Notes: a model not told the origin generated them from the letters alone. A DNA stretch of 52,178 bases from an uncultured Bacteroidales bacterium (GCA_902798615.1 CADBXL010000025.1:1-52178); one strand, 5' to 3'. Counted from the stretch's first letter, positions 33,979 to 42,917 are shown. A program made the numbers and translations.

Positions 33979-34149
33979 AGACCCACCCCCTTGCCCCTCC
34001 CATAAAGGGAGGGGAGTAGATAGAACTATCTCCTTGAGGGGATTCGGGAAATATTTAGATTGTTATTATTCATTTATGTTATGACTCCCCAGCATCTGTA
34101 AAATGTAACTACTCCCCTCCCTTTATGGGAGGGGTAAGGGGGTGGGTCT
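33979..34149. repeat. Palindromic doublet type C
   Basis: AGACCCACCCCCTTGCCCC... (33979-34019) and its complement (34109-34149) match over about 41 nt with one difference. The element starts on the base after the fkp stop codon and ends 8 nt before the GSCFA start. Confidence 0.93.
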
Positions 34150-34157
34150 TTTATTAT

Positions 34158-35102
34158 ATGGAACTACAGACAAAAGTAAATATCGTAAAGTCTTTATTCA
34201 AGATAAATCCTTCGGACAGGCTTCTGTTCGTTGGCTCTTGCTTTGCCGAGAACATCGGACGCCGGTTTGTGGAGAACCAGTTTGATGCAATCGTCAATCC
34301 GTATGGCACTATGTATAATCCAGCGAGTGTGCTGCATACGGTGGAAAGATGCAGCCCCTCACCTGCCCTACGGGCACCCTCTCCCCAGGGGGCGAGGGGG
34401 ATGTTACCTTCTTTCGCTTATGAGGAATCTTGGGAGACTTCAATGCAAACTTCCTCCTCGCCCCCTGGGGAGAGGATGCCCGTAGGGCAGGTGAGGGGCC
34501 GTAGCCGTTCTGCTTTCAGCTTCGCCATCATCACCCTCGGCACCAACCACGTCTATATCCTGAAGGAGACGGATGAGATAGTGGATAACTGCATGAAGCG
34601 TCCGCAGAAACTGTTTCGTGAAGAGCAACTGAGTGTGGATGAGTGTGCTGACTATCTGTCAAGGGCGGTGGCAATTCTGAAGGAAAGGAATCCTGAGGTG
34701 AAAGTGATATTCACGGTGAGCCCGATAAGATATGCGAAGTACGGTTTCCACGGCTCTCAACTCTCCAAGGCAACACTATTGCTGGCAGTTGACAAACTCG
34801 TATCCGCATCGCCTGAGAGCATCGGTTATTTCCCTGCCTACGAGATTATGAACGATGAGCTGCGCGACTACCGTTTCTATCAGCCCGACATGCTTCATCC
34901 TTCAGAGCAGGCGGTGGATTACATCTACGAGCGGTTTGCTGAAACGTATTTCTCAGAAGAGGCAAAAGAAATGGTTCGTGAATGGCAACCCATCAAGGCG
35001 TCACTCGCACATCGTCCGTTCAATCCCGATAGCGAAGAGCATAAAGCCTTTCTCGCCAAAGTACAAGAACAGAAAGATGCCTTTTTCGCTAAATGGCACT
35101 AA
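34158..35102 (+). CDS. GSCFA-domain protein with repeat-encoded segment
   Basis: The start at 34158 (MELQTKVNIVKSLFKINPSD) is used because the earlier ATG at 34125 lies in a type C repeat. The 314-residue protein shows the naming motif VGSCFAENIGRRF, NPYGTMYNPASV, ITLGTNHVYILKETDEIVDNC, FTVSPIRYAKYGFHGSQLSKATLLL, YFPAYEIMNDELRDYRFYQPDMLHPSEQ, all typical of GSCFA (SGNH-related) proteins. Residues about 66-114 come from a complete type A doublet, in the place where homologues, from memory, hold a GLWHS..HGSF segment. Function unknown; the gene usually precedes murF-alr in Bacteroidetes. Confidence 0.88.
   Translation: MELQTKVNIVKSLFKINPSDRLLFVGSCFAENIGRRFVENQFDAIVNPYGTMYNPASVLHTVERCSPSPALRAPSPQGARGMLPSFAYEESWETSMQTSSSPPGERMPVGQVRGRSRSAFSFAIITLGTNHVYILKETDEIVDNCMKRPQKLFREEQLSVDECADYLSRAVAILKERNPEVKVIFTVSPIRYAKYGFHGSQLSKATLLLAVDKLVSASPESIGYFPAYEIMNDELRDYRFYQPDMLHPSEQAVDYIYERFAETYFSEEAKEMVREWQPIKASLAHRPFNPDSEEHKAFLAKVQEQKDAFFAKWH
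34354..34499 (+). repeat. Palindromic doublet type A inside the GSCFA gene
   Basis: 146 bp, identical in length to the fkp copy. Both arms carry CCCCAGGGGG/CCCCCTGGGG where other copies have CCCCAAGGGG/CCCCTTGGGG, so the change is matched in the two arms. Confidence 0.95.
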
Positions 35103-35234
35103 GTTCCCATGATAAAGACATTCCTTTCCCCATTTTTGGGGGGGAGAACATCAAGTATTTCGGGGGATGGTCTCAATTAGCGAGAGTACGAGTATTTTGA
35201 ACAGTCTCAAAAACTCTTGAAAAAAAGCTTTTCC

Positions 35235-35328
35235 TTCGCTCTTCCTCCTAACCAAACTCGATGAACCTCCGCTTTATCTCCTATATATAATAGGAGCTTC
35301 ATCGAGTTTGGTTCGGAGTAAGAGCGGA
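35235..35328. repeat. Palindromic element, CCAAACTCGATGA family, copy 2
   Basis: Left arm 35235-35264 and right arm 35299-35328 are near-perfect complements; the centre has a second small hairpin (CTCCTAT/ATAGGAG). The remainder of the gap 35103-35400 holds nothing else that I can support. Confidence 0.85.
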
Positions 35329-35400
35329 CTTACATAGGATTAGATTGGGAAGAACATACGAACAGATATATCGGACTAACCATTTTTTTAACCTTTCTTT

Positions 35401-35431
35401 TTTGCTGTTTCATTTTTTTTCTCTAATTTTG
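35401..35431 (+). promoter_or_regulatory. Promoter of murF-alr
   Basis: TTTG (35401-35404), 19 nt, TAATTTTG (35424-35431), 39 nt before the ATG at 35471. Confidence 0.8.
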
Positions 35432-35470
35432 CACTATCATTTGGTATTTCGTATCATTAATTAATGAAAC

Positions 35471-37951
35471 ATGGTATATAGCATAGAGAAAATCACCACG
35501 CTTTTAGGCGCGCGTCGCTATGGCGAGAAAGATAGCAACATTGCTTTCCTACTTACCGATAGCCGTTCTTTGTCTTTTCCAGAAGAGACTCTTTTCTTCG
35601 CCCTCCAATCAGAGCGTAATGATGGACACAACTATATAGATGACTTGCACCGAAGGGGCGTGAAGAACTTCTGTGTAAGTAGCTCCTACCCTATCCCTAC
35701 GGATAAGGAGTGGGAAGACACAAATTTCCTTGTCGTTCCCTCTACCCTCGCTGCCCTCCAGAGACTTGCGGAGCGTCATCGTGACGAGTTTGATATTCCA
35801 ATCGTCGGAATAACGGGCAGTAACGGAAAGACTGTAGTGAAGGAATGGCTGTATCAGTTGCTAATGCCTTCTATGCACGTCACACGTTCCCCACGCTCAT
35901 ACAACTCGCAGATTGGCGTCCCTCTCTCTGTTTGGAAACTTAACGAGAGGAGTGCCGTCGGCATATTTGAAGCCGGCATCAGTCAGATGGGCGAGATGCA
36001 GCGCCTTGCAGATATCATTCAGCCAACCATCGGCGTGTTCACCACGTTGGGACAAGCGCATCAGGAGAACTTCCACACACTCGAAGAGAAATGTCATGAA
36101 AAATTCCTGCTTTTCAGCGATTGTGAGGTATTGGTATATCCGCAGGATAATGATATCGTTTTCCGCGAACTCAAGAAATGTGATTTCAAGGGTGAGAAAC
36201 TTGGCTGGTCGTTTACCGACCCTTCCGCAGCATTCTATATTAACAAGGTAGAACAGGAAGAGACCGGGACGAAGATACATTATACTTATACACAGGTGAG
36301 GGGCTATTCCTTTACCATTCCTTTCATAAGCGAGGCTTTCGTTGAGGACTCAATAGCAGCAGCCGTTGTTGCCCTTCATCTTGGAATAACTCCAGAACAA
36401 CTTGAGGAGCGTATGCTAACGCTTGAGCCAGTAGCCATGCGACTTGAGGTAAAGGACGGACAGAGAGGCTGTACGCTCATAAACGACTCTTATAACTCTG
36501 ACCTTGCATCGCTTGACATCGCCCTTGACTTCATGCAACGCCGCCCTGACCACAAAGGCCGCAAGCGCACGCTGATTCTCAGCGATATATACCAGTCGGG
36601 TGTTAATGACGCGGAACTCTACAAGGAGGTATCAGAACTTGTAGTAAACCGCGGGGTTGAGAAATTCATCGGTATTGGCAAGGCTCTAAAGAACTGTGCC
36701 GACATCATAGGGATTGAGGAAAAATCCTTCTTCAAGACAACCGAGGATTTTATTGCCAGCTCTGTATTCTCATCTCTTCACGACGAGGTAATCCTCATCA
36801 AGGGCGCACGTAGTTTCGGCTTTGACAGAATCACAGACCTGCTTGTGGAGAAAGTTCACGAGACAACGCTTGAGGTTAATCTCAATGCCCTTGTGGATAA
36901 CCTCAACCATTATCGCTCTTTCATGAAGCCAGAGACAAAGCTTGTCTGTATGATCAAGGCAGACGGCTATGGTGCAGGTGCTGTGGAAATTGCGAAGACT
37001 CTTCAGGATCATCGCGTTGACTATCTCGCCGTTGCCGTTGCCGACGAGGGCGTTGAACTGAGAAGGGCAGGCATTACTGCGAATATCATGATCATGAATC
37101 CGGAGATGACGGCATTCAAGACCATGTTCGACTATGACCTTGAACCTGAGGTATATTCCTTCCGTCTTCTCGATGCACTTCGTCATGCTGCCCGCAAAGA
37201 GGGTATCACAGGCTACCCTATCCATATCAAACTTGATACAGGTATGCATCGTCTGGGTTTCCACCCTATCGACGATATGCCTAAGCTCATAGAGTATCTG
37301 AACAATCAGAATGCACTCATTCCACGCTCTGTATTCTCGCATTTCGTAGGTTCTGATGGGGACAACTTCGACGAGTTCTCTGACTATCAGTTTGATCTCT
37401 ACCAGAAGGGAAGCAAGGCTCTGCAGGATGCCTTCGAACATAAGATTCTCCGTCACATGTGCAACACGGCTGCTATTGAACATTTCCCTGAACGCCAGAT
37501 GGATATGTGCCGCTTAGGCCTCGGACTCTATGGCATCAACCCACGAAACAACGAGGTATTGTCAAATGTCAGCACATTGAAGACCACCATTCTCCAGATT
37601 CGCAAGGTACCTGCAGGAGAAAGTATAGGTTACAGCCGTCGCACCATCCTTGAGAAGGACAGCATTATTGCTGCTATTCCTATAGGCTATGCTGACGGTC
37701 TCAACCGTCATCTCGGCAACCGCCATTGCTATTGTCTCGTAAACGGCAAGAAGGCGGAATATGTAGGTAACATCTGCATGGATGTCTGTATGATTGATGT
37801 GACCGACATCCCATGTCAGGAAGGCGATAGTGTGGAGATTTTCGGCGACAATCTCCCCGTAACTGTATTGTCCGATACCCTCGATACTATACCATACGAG
37901 GTATTGACAGGGATAAGCAATAGGGTTAAGAGGGTGTATTTTCAAGATTAA
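35471..37951 (+). CDS. murF-alr: Bifunctional MurF ligase/alanine racemase
   Basis: The 826-residue fusion begins with a MurF-type ligase (residues about 1-460: GITGSNGKTVVKEW ATP loop, RSPRSYNSQIGVPLS, EAGISQMGEM, LINDSYNSDLASL) and continues as a PLP-dependent alanine racemase (about 465-826: VNLNALVDNLNHYRSF, the PLP lysine in CMIKADGYGAG, KLDTGMHRLGF, SIGYSRRTILEKDS and GNICMDVCMIDVTD). It thus makes D-alanine and adds D-Ala-D-Ala to the peptidoglycan precursor. The fusion is normal in Bacteroidetes. Confidence 0.96.
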   Translation: MVYSIEKITTLLGARRYGEKDSNIAFLLTDSRSLSFPEETLFFALQSERNDGHNYIDDLHRRGVKNFCVSSSYPIPTDKEWEDTNFLVVPSTLAALQRLAERHRDEFDIPIVGITGSNGKTVVKEWLYQLLMPSMHVTRSPRSYNSQIGVPLSVWKLNERSAVGIFEAGISQMGEMQRLADIIQPTIGVFTTLGQAHQENFHTLEEKCHEKFLLFSDCEVLVYPQDNDIVFRELKKCDFKGEKLGWSFTDPSAAFYINKVEQEETGTKIHYTYTQVRGYSFTIPFISEAFVEDSIAAAVVALHLGITPEQLEERMLTLEPVAMRLEVKDGQRGCTLINDSYNSDLASLDIALDFMQRRPDHKGRKRTLILSDIYQSGVNDAELYKEVSELVVNRGVEKFIGIGKALKNCADIIGIEEKSFFKTTEDFIASSVFSSLHDEVILIKGARSFGFDRITDLLVEKVHETTLEVNLNALVDNLNHYRSFMKPETKLVCMIKADGYGAGAVEIAKTLQDHRVDYLAVAVADEGVELRRAGITANIMIMNPEMTAFKTMFDYDLEPEVYSFRLLDALRHAARKEGITGYPIHIKLDTGMHRLGFHPIDDMPKLIEYLNNQNALIPRSVFSHFVGSDGDNFDEFSDYQFDLYQKGSKALQDAFEHKILRHMCNTAAIEHFPERQMDMCRLGLGLYGINPRNNEVLSNVSTLKTTILQIRKVPAGESIGYSRRTILEKDSIIAAIPIGYADGLNRHLGNRHCYCLVNGKKAEYVGNICMDVCMIDVTDIPCQEGDSVEIFGDNLPVTVLSDTLDTIPYEVLTGISNRVKRVYFQD

Positions 37952-37988
37952 ATAATGTTAATTCTTCCTTATTCTCATTAAAAATCAC

Positions 37989-37996
37989 TATCTTTG
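37989..37996 (+). promoter_or_regulatory. -7 element for the MFS gene
   Basis: TATCTTTG fits the -7 consensus; no clear -33 TTG lies at the right distance. The leader to the ATG at 38128 would be about 125 nt. Confidence 0.45.
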
Positions 37997-38127
37997 CAGT
38001 CAATTAACTATAAACATAAACATGGAATAAGGATGATGGAATAAGGAATAAAGTTTGGAGGTTTTGAAAAGCAAACAAACTATCATCTTTCTGCCTTGTT
38101 CTTTATTCCAAAAGCCTAACTAAAACG

Positions 38128-39558
38128 ATGAGTTCAATACAGACAAACAAAATGACCAACTGGCGTTGGGTGATGTGCGCGATGCTTTTCTTCGCCACAA
38201 CAGTAAATTACATGGACCGTCAGGTTCTGTCGCTCACATGGAAGGACTTCATCTCGAAGGACTTCAACTGGACAGACGATGACTACGGTACAATCACAGC
38301 CACATTCTCCATCTTCTATGCATTCATCTCGCTCTTTGCAGGTAAGTTCATCGACTGGATGGGCACAAAGAAGGGCTACATCTGGGCTATCGTAATATGG
38401 AGTCTCGGCGCATGTCTCCACGCAGCATGTGGATGGGCTACATTACATCTTGCCGACACAGGATGGTTTGGTGAGAATGTAGTAAAGGGAACATTAATGT
38501 TCACCTCTATTTCCGTATATCTCTTCCTCGCCTGTCGTATCGTACTTGCTATGGGTGAGGCAGGAAACTTCCCTGCCGCTATCAAGGTAACAGCGGAATA
38601 CTTCCCAAAGAAGGACCGTGCATACGCCACAAGTATGTTCAACGCAGGTTCAAGCGTCGGAGCACTTGCAGCACCTCTCACCATTCCTATCCTTGCAGCA
38701 GCAATGGGTTGGGAGATGTCATTCATCATCATCGGCGCTATCGGTTTTATCTGGGCTGCAGCATGGGCATTCATGTATGAGCACCCACATCAGAGCAACA
38801 ATGTAAATGAGGCTGAGCTTGCTTACATCAACTCTGATGAAAAGCAGGAAGAAATAGCAACTGATTCTGAAGACAACGGTCTGAAACTCTCTTTCGGTGA
38901 ATGCTTTACATATCGTCAGACATGGGCATTCATTGTCGGTAAGGCTCTTACCGACGGTGTATGGTGGTTCTTCCTTTTCTGGGCTCCAGCCTATTTCTCT
39001 GAACTTGGTCATCCATCAAACACATTCACAGGCCAGATGCTTATCTTCGTACTCTACCTCATCGTAACTGTACTCTCTATCTATGGTGGATACCTTCCAA
39101 AACTATTCGTTGAGAACAAGGGTATGAATCCATACGCAGGCCGTATGCGTGCGATGCTTATCTTTGCATTCCTCCCTATCTTTGCTATGTTTGCACAGCC
39201 TCTTGCAGGTGTAAGCGTTTGGTTGCCATGTATCATCATCGGTCTTGCAGGTGCAGGTCATCAGGCTTGGAGCGCAAACCTCTACTCTACTATTGGTGAT
39301 ATGTTCCCTAAGAGTGCCATCGCAACTATCACAGGTATAGGTACTATGTTCGGCGGACTTGGTTCATTCCTCATCAACAAGGGTTCAGGTATGCTATTCA
39401 CATACGCCGAAGGTCAGGGCGATGCCTTCACATTCTTCGGAGCGACAGGCAAGCCTGCCGGATATATGATTATCTTCTGCTATTGTGCCGTTGCCTACCT
39501 CATTGCTTGGACATTGATGAAGACACTTGTACCAAAGTATAAGCCGATAGTCGAATAA
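38128..39558 (+). CDS. MFS transporter, ACS/hexuronate-type
   Basis: The 476-residue protein has twelve predicted helices. NYMDRQVLSLTW near the N-terminus and GMGEAGNFPAAIKVTAEYFPKKDRAYATSMFNAGSSVG-like text (LAMGEAGNFPAAIK, FPKKDRA, FNAGSSVGAL) match the anion:cation symporter subfamily that includes the hexuronate transporter ExuT. Uptake of galacturonate or glucuronate would suit the GH105/GH2 genes elsewhere in the window, but that link is inference. It is followed by a short inverted repeat and recX. Confidence 0.88.
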   Translation: MSSIQTNKMTNWRWVMCAMLFFATTVNYMDRQVLSLTWKDFISKDFNWTDDDYGTITATFSIFYAFISLFAGKFIDWMGTKKGYIWAIVIWSLGACLHAACGWATLHLADTGWFGENVVKGTLMFTSISVYLFLACRIVLAMGEAGNFPAAIKVTAEYFPKKDRAYATSMFNAGSSVGALAAPLTIPILAAAMGWEMSFIIIGAIGFIWAAAWAFMYEHPHQSNNVNEAELAYINSDEKQEEIATDSEDNGLKLSFGECFTYRQTWAFIVGKALTDGVWWFFLFWAPAYFSELGHPSNTFTGQMLIFVLYLIVTVLSIYGGYLPKLFVENKGMNPYAGRMRAMLIFAFLPIFAMFAQPLAGVSVWLPCIIIGLAGAGHQAWSANLYSTIGDMFPKSAIATITGIGTMFGGLGSFLINKGSGMLFTYAEGQGDAFTFFGATGKPAGYMIIFCYCAVAYLIAWTLMKTLVPKYKPIVE

Positions 39559-39631
39559 AGTTTAGTGTTTAGAGATTAGTGTGTAATGTGCCTCCTCTAA
39601 CCTCTAAACACTAAACTCTAAACACTAAACT
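39559..39631. repeat. Inverted GTTTAGTGTTTAGAG repeat
   Basis: AGTTTAGTGTTTAGAG (39559-39574) is complementary to CTCTAAACACTAAACT at 39602-39617, which recurs overlapping at 39616-39631. It could act as a weak terminator between the MFS gene and recX. Confidence 0.7.
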
Positions 39632-39651
39632 CTACCCCCTAACCTCCAAAC

Positions 39652-40095
39652 ATGACCGAGGAACAAGTACTCAACAAACTCACTACACTATGCGCACGTG
39701 GAGAGCATTGCCAACAGGAAATGCTCGATAAGATGCGTCGCTGGGAAATAGACGAATCCACACAGGCGCATGTAATGGAATATCTCCTAAAGGAGAAATA
39801 CATTGATGAGGAGAGATACACACGTTGTTTTGTTGAGGAAAAGATAAAATTCAACGGTTGGGGGCGCAAGAAGGTAGAGCAAGCGCTCTACATGAAACGA
39901 ATCCCAAGCCGTATCTATAATCCGATTCTGGATGAGGTAGATGAAAAGAAGTATGAGGAGGTACTCCGTCCGCTACTTGAGGCTAAGCGCAAGACAGTAA
40001 CGGGAAAATCGGAATACGAAATCAGAGGTAAACTCATTCGCTTCGCACTCTCACGAGGATTTGAGATGGATGAGATACTTAAAATATTAGATTAA
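39652..40095 (+). CDS. recX: Regulatory protein RecX
   Basis: The 147-residue protein has the RecX three-helix-repeat pattern: LTTLCARGEHCQQEMLDKMRRW, the KEKYIDEERYTRCFVEEKIKFNGWGRKKVEQAL block and a C-terminal repeat ending FALSRGFEMDEILKIL. RecX inhibits RecA filament formation. RecA is not in the window. A strong terminator follows, shared with the convergent comF. Confidence 0.9.
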   Translation: MTEEQVLNKLTTLCARGEHCQQEMLDKMRRWEIDESTQAHVMEYLLKEKYIDEERYTRCFVEEKIKFNGWGRKKVEQALYMKRIPSRIYNPILDEVDEKKYEEVLRPLLEAKRKTVTGKSEYEIRGKLIRFALSRGFEMDEILKILD

Positions 40096-40098
40096 CCA

Positions 40099-40141
40099 CC
40101 CCCTTTCCCGTCCGAAGAGCGGGAAAGGGGTCGTTTCTTTT
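40099..40141 (+). terminator. Terminator between recX and comF
   Basis: CCCCTTTCCCG pairs perfectly with CGGGAAAGGGG around a 9-nt loop and is followed by TCGTTTCTTTT. Confidence 0.85.
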
Positions 40142-40856
40142 ATATAATCTTCGGTTGATGCACATCCTGTGCCTTTGCTTTTGAAGCATATCCAAGTGAA
40201 AGGATACTGATATTCACGTTTCCTGCTTTCAGAATCTCACTTGCACAGGATATTGTCGTAGCACCAGTCGTTATTATATCATCAATAAGAAGCACATGCC
40301 GTCCCTTAACAGCATCCGCATCTTTCAGCACAAAGACATCACTCACATTCTCCCGTCGCTCTTCCCTCGTCAGATGTGTCTGACTTCTGCTAAAATACCG
40401 CCTTATAACGGCATGTTTCTCTATCGGTATTCCCGTAGCCTTGCTAATACCACGCGCAATCATTTCACTTTGGTTATAGCCACGCGCCATCCTTCTACTG
40501 ATACTAATAGGCATTGGAACAATACAGTCAATATCATCAAAGAATCCCTTCATCTCGTCTGCAAGCATCTCTCCAACTTCAATAGCAATATTGGCAAATC
40601 CATGATATTTCGCACCATACACCATTCGTGCCTGTCCGGATTGGGAAGTGAAATAGAAATAGGCTGCCACCTTCTCTACAGGAATCTTTCCCCAATACAT
40701 CCTTGCCAAGGGATTATCGTAAGGATGTTCCCAGAACATTGTCCTCGGCATATCAATATTACACCGCAGACACAAAGGACGCTCGTCAAGTTCAAGACGA
40801 TTGCCACAAATGGGGCACATCCTCGGGAAGAAGAAATCAAGTAAAGCAGCAAGCAT
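40140..40856 (-). CDS. ComF-family phosphoribosyltransferase-like protein
   Basis: The 238-residue protein has an N-terminal zinc-ribbon-like part (CPICGNRLELDERPLCLRCN), the YGAKYHGF segment, DCIVPMPISISRRMARGYNQSEMIARGIS and the PRPP-binding loop VLLIDDIITTGATT. In competent bacteria ComF helps take up single-stranded DNA; its exact role in Bacteroidetes is unproven. It lies 26 nt downstream of prsW and is probably cotranscribed. Confidence 0.9.
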   Translation of the reverse strand: MLAALLDFFFPRMCPICGNRLELDERPLCLRCNIDMPRTMFWEHPYDNPLARMYWGKIPVEKVAAYFYFTSQSGQARMVYGAKYHGFANIAIEVGEMLADEMKGFFDDIDCIVPMPISISRRMARGYNQSEMIARGISKATGIPIEKHAVIRRYFSRSQTHLTREERRENVSDVFVLKDADAVKGRHVLLIDDIITTGATTISCASEILKAGNVNISILSLGYASKAKAQDVHQPKII

Positions 40857-40882
40857 GATACAAATTACATTATTCCAGTAAA

Positions 40883-41602
40883 CTATGCCACACCATCCTT
40901 CTGCAGAAGGTGTGCGATATGCTTTTTTGATATCTTACGCAGACGGTTCAGCAAGAATAGCACCGCAAAAGTCAGCAGACACGCAATATCTGGAAGTACA
41001 GACTGAACCATAAGAAAGCCGTCATATAATCCGTGAGCCAATACTGGAACACCTATAGCAAGCAGCAAGTACATCGGCTTCTTTCCTACACTACTTGCAA
41101 AGTGTGCAAGAGAATAGAAATATCCCATGATAATGGCGAAGAAGAAATGTCCGGGGATAGCCAACAACGCCCTTCCGATTCCGACACCAAGCCAATTATC
41201 ATAGTTCTCATACAAATACAACACATTCTCTATGCCTGCAAATCCCATTCCAATACATACGGCATACACTATTCCGTCGAAATGCTCGTCAAAATACTTA
41301 TTGTTTCTCACCGCAAGCCACAGCATTAGGAATTTGAAACATTCCTCAGGAATAGCAGCACCGAAGAAGGCAAAAGCCAACTGTCCTGTAACCGTCGTAC
41401 TTTCCTCACCATACAGTCCCATCTCCTTAAAAGGAACGGAAAGGAGCATCGACAATGGTGCAGAAAGAACTCCGAAGAACAAAGCCTTCACCAACTGCCA
41501 TGTAGGTTCCGGATTATTCTTATCCTTTCTGTATATGATGTATAGTGCAATAAGCACAGGCAACAGAGCCGCAACGAAAATCAATGTATCATTACTAAGC
41601 AT
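40883..41602 (-). CDS. PrsW-family intramembrane metalloprotease
   Basis: The 239-residue protein has about seven membrane helices and the PrsW motifs: IPEECFKFLMLW (EExxK), HFDGIVYAVCIGMGFAGIENVLYL, IPGHFFFAIIMGYFYS and a late His in VPVLAHGLYDGFLM. PrsW members cleave anti-sigma factors or similar membrane proteins. No anti-sigma factor is nearby. A -7 element (TACCTTTG, 41657-41650) with a slightly short 18-nt spacer lies upstream. Confidence 0.9.
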   Translation of the reverse strand: MLSNDTLIFVAALLPVLIALYIIYRKDKNNPEPTWQLVKALFFGVLSAPLSMLLSVPFKEMGLYGEESTTVTGQLAFAFFGAAIPEECFKFLMLWLAVRNNKYFDEHFDGIVYAVCIGMGFAGIENVLYLYENYDNWLGVGIGRALLAIPGHFFFAIIMGYFYSLAHFASSVGKKPMYLLLAIGVPVLAHGLYDGFLMVQSVLPDIACLLTFAVLFLLNRLRKISKKHIAHLLQKDGVA

Positions 41603-41718
41603 AGTATTTTCAAAAACTTACATGAAAAACAGGAGTTAAAGTTATTTTGCAAAGGTACAACAATTAATCGGAATTCAAGAACAAACAGCCAAGAAAATGT
41701 AATAAAAGCAACAATGGT

Positions 41719-41749
41719 TTTGTAGCTTTATAATAATTTGTTATATTTG
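41719..41749 (+). promoter_or_regulatory. Promoter of the 212-residue gene
   Basis: TTTG (41719-41722), 19 nt, TATATTTG (41742-41749), 62 nt before the ATG. Confidence 0.75.
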
Positions 41750-41810
41750 CATCCAGAATTAATATCTAACCAAAAAAAGAAACTGTTCTTTTGCATAAAA
41801 AACGAAAATA

Positions 41811-42449
41811 ATGGAAACAAGAGTCAAAGAGAAATTAGATAACGATGCTCGCCGTAAAGTAGGTAAACAATATGGCTTCAAACAATCATCATGGTGTAAC
41901 TGGCTCATAAAAGACGGTTATTTTTTCTATATCGTACATGGCACATTTACAAAAGACGCAGATCTTTATGTCAAGCCATGCTATTTTGATGACATATTAT
42001 GGAACTTAGTTCCCGAAGAAAATGCCACCCAAAATCCGCAAAGTCATAGGGCAATAGGAAGTTTTACCGCACCAGATTTTCTGGTATCTAAAAATACTGT
42101 TCCATTGGAAGAAGATGCTGATTTTACTGAGAAGAATTGCATTTCAGTTTGGAAAGAAATATTTAGCAAGGTTCACTCGCAAATAGAAGAATTTCTCTCA
42201 AAGAATCCAGATGTAGAAGAGTTTACCTTTATCAACAATGACAGTATTGGAAGGTTAAATGACGAAACCTTAGTGTACATGCTTCAATTGATTTACCACA
42301 AGCAATACCAAGAGGTAGAAGATTACGCAAAGAAATTATTAGAATACGGAGTTAAAGGTTGTTATTGCTGGGCAGACAAAAATGATAATTACAAATATAT
42401 AAATGAATACATTATCGATTTTTGCCGTGCGCAAAATATGAAGAATTGA
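41811..42449 (+). CDS. Cytoplasmic protein of unknown function (DUF4304-like start)
   Basis: The 212-residue protein has no signal peptide. Its first part (GFKQSSWCNWLIKDGYFFYIVHGTFTKDADLYVKPCYFDDILW) loosely resembles DUF4304-type proteins, which start with a flexible KxxGFKxxxxxW pattern; the last part is helical and ends CRAQNMKN. Such genes often lie in polymorphic-toxin regions and this one precedes an RHS tip, so a bystander immunity role is possible but unsupported. It has its own promoter and terminator. Confidence 0.65.
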   Translation: METRVKEKLDNDARRKVGKQYGFKQSSWCNWLIKDGYFFYIVHGTFTKDADLYVKPCYFDDILWNLVPEENATQNPQSHRAIGSFTAPDFLVSKNTVPLEEDADFTEKNCISVWKEIFSKVHSQIEEFLSKNPDVEEFTFINNDSIGRLNDETLVYMLQLIYHKQYQEVEDYAKKLLEYGVKGCYCWADKNDNYKYINEYIIDFCRAQNMKN

Positions 42450-42571
42450 GCATTAACAATCAAGGACTAGCGGAATGGAAAAGATTCGAGAGCAAAAAAC
42501 AATGTGATAATAATAATTTTACAATAGCCATCTTTGATTAGTCTTTCCTTCATGTAATTTATAATCTCTAG

Positions 42572-42618
42572 AAAAATCCATACTGTCAAGTAGAATTCCT
42601 TGGCGGTGTGGGATTTTT
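42572..42618 (+). terminator. Terminator carrying the CCTTGGCGGTGTGGGA half repeat
   Basis: AAAAATCC pairs with GGATTTTT around a stem with mismatches, and the right half (ATTCCTTGGCGGTGTGGGA) is shared with 18561-18605 and 44381-44405. Confidence 0.6.
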
Positions 42619-42710
42619 GTTTTCTCTCTTTCTTGATTTTTCACCCCAAGAACAGGGGATAATCCTTGCAAGAAACTCCGCTGTTTTTCCGTTCTTCCTT
42701 CGAAGATACT

Positions 42711-42786
42711 CCATCGTTACTCCATCGCAAGTCCATCGTTTCGATGGAGTATCTATGGAGAACTGATGGACAATCGATGGAGTATC
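42711..42786. repeat. Seven-unit 11-bp array, three inverted then four direct
   Basis: CCATCG starts at 42711, 42722 and 42733; GATGGA or TATGGA starts at 42743, 42754, 42765 and 42776. All steps within each half are 11 bp. The rest of the 42450-42917 gap has no gene that I can support. Confidence 0.9.
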
Positions 42787-42917
42787 CTCTAAGTTTTAAG
42801 GAGGGAATTGCTTATTTACGCCTTGAGAATTAGAAACGCGCACCAGCCTTTAGGGGCTGACGTCCGCTATTTTCAAGTCGTGATTAATGTGCAATTTTCA
42901 CTTTTTCTTTGGAAAAG

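Noticed and set aside
34440-34628. Minus-strand ORF in the GSCFA gene
   Set aside because: It exists only because the palindromic doublet is open in several frames on both strands.
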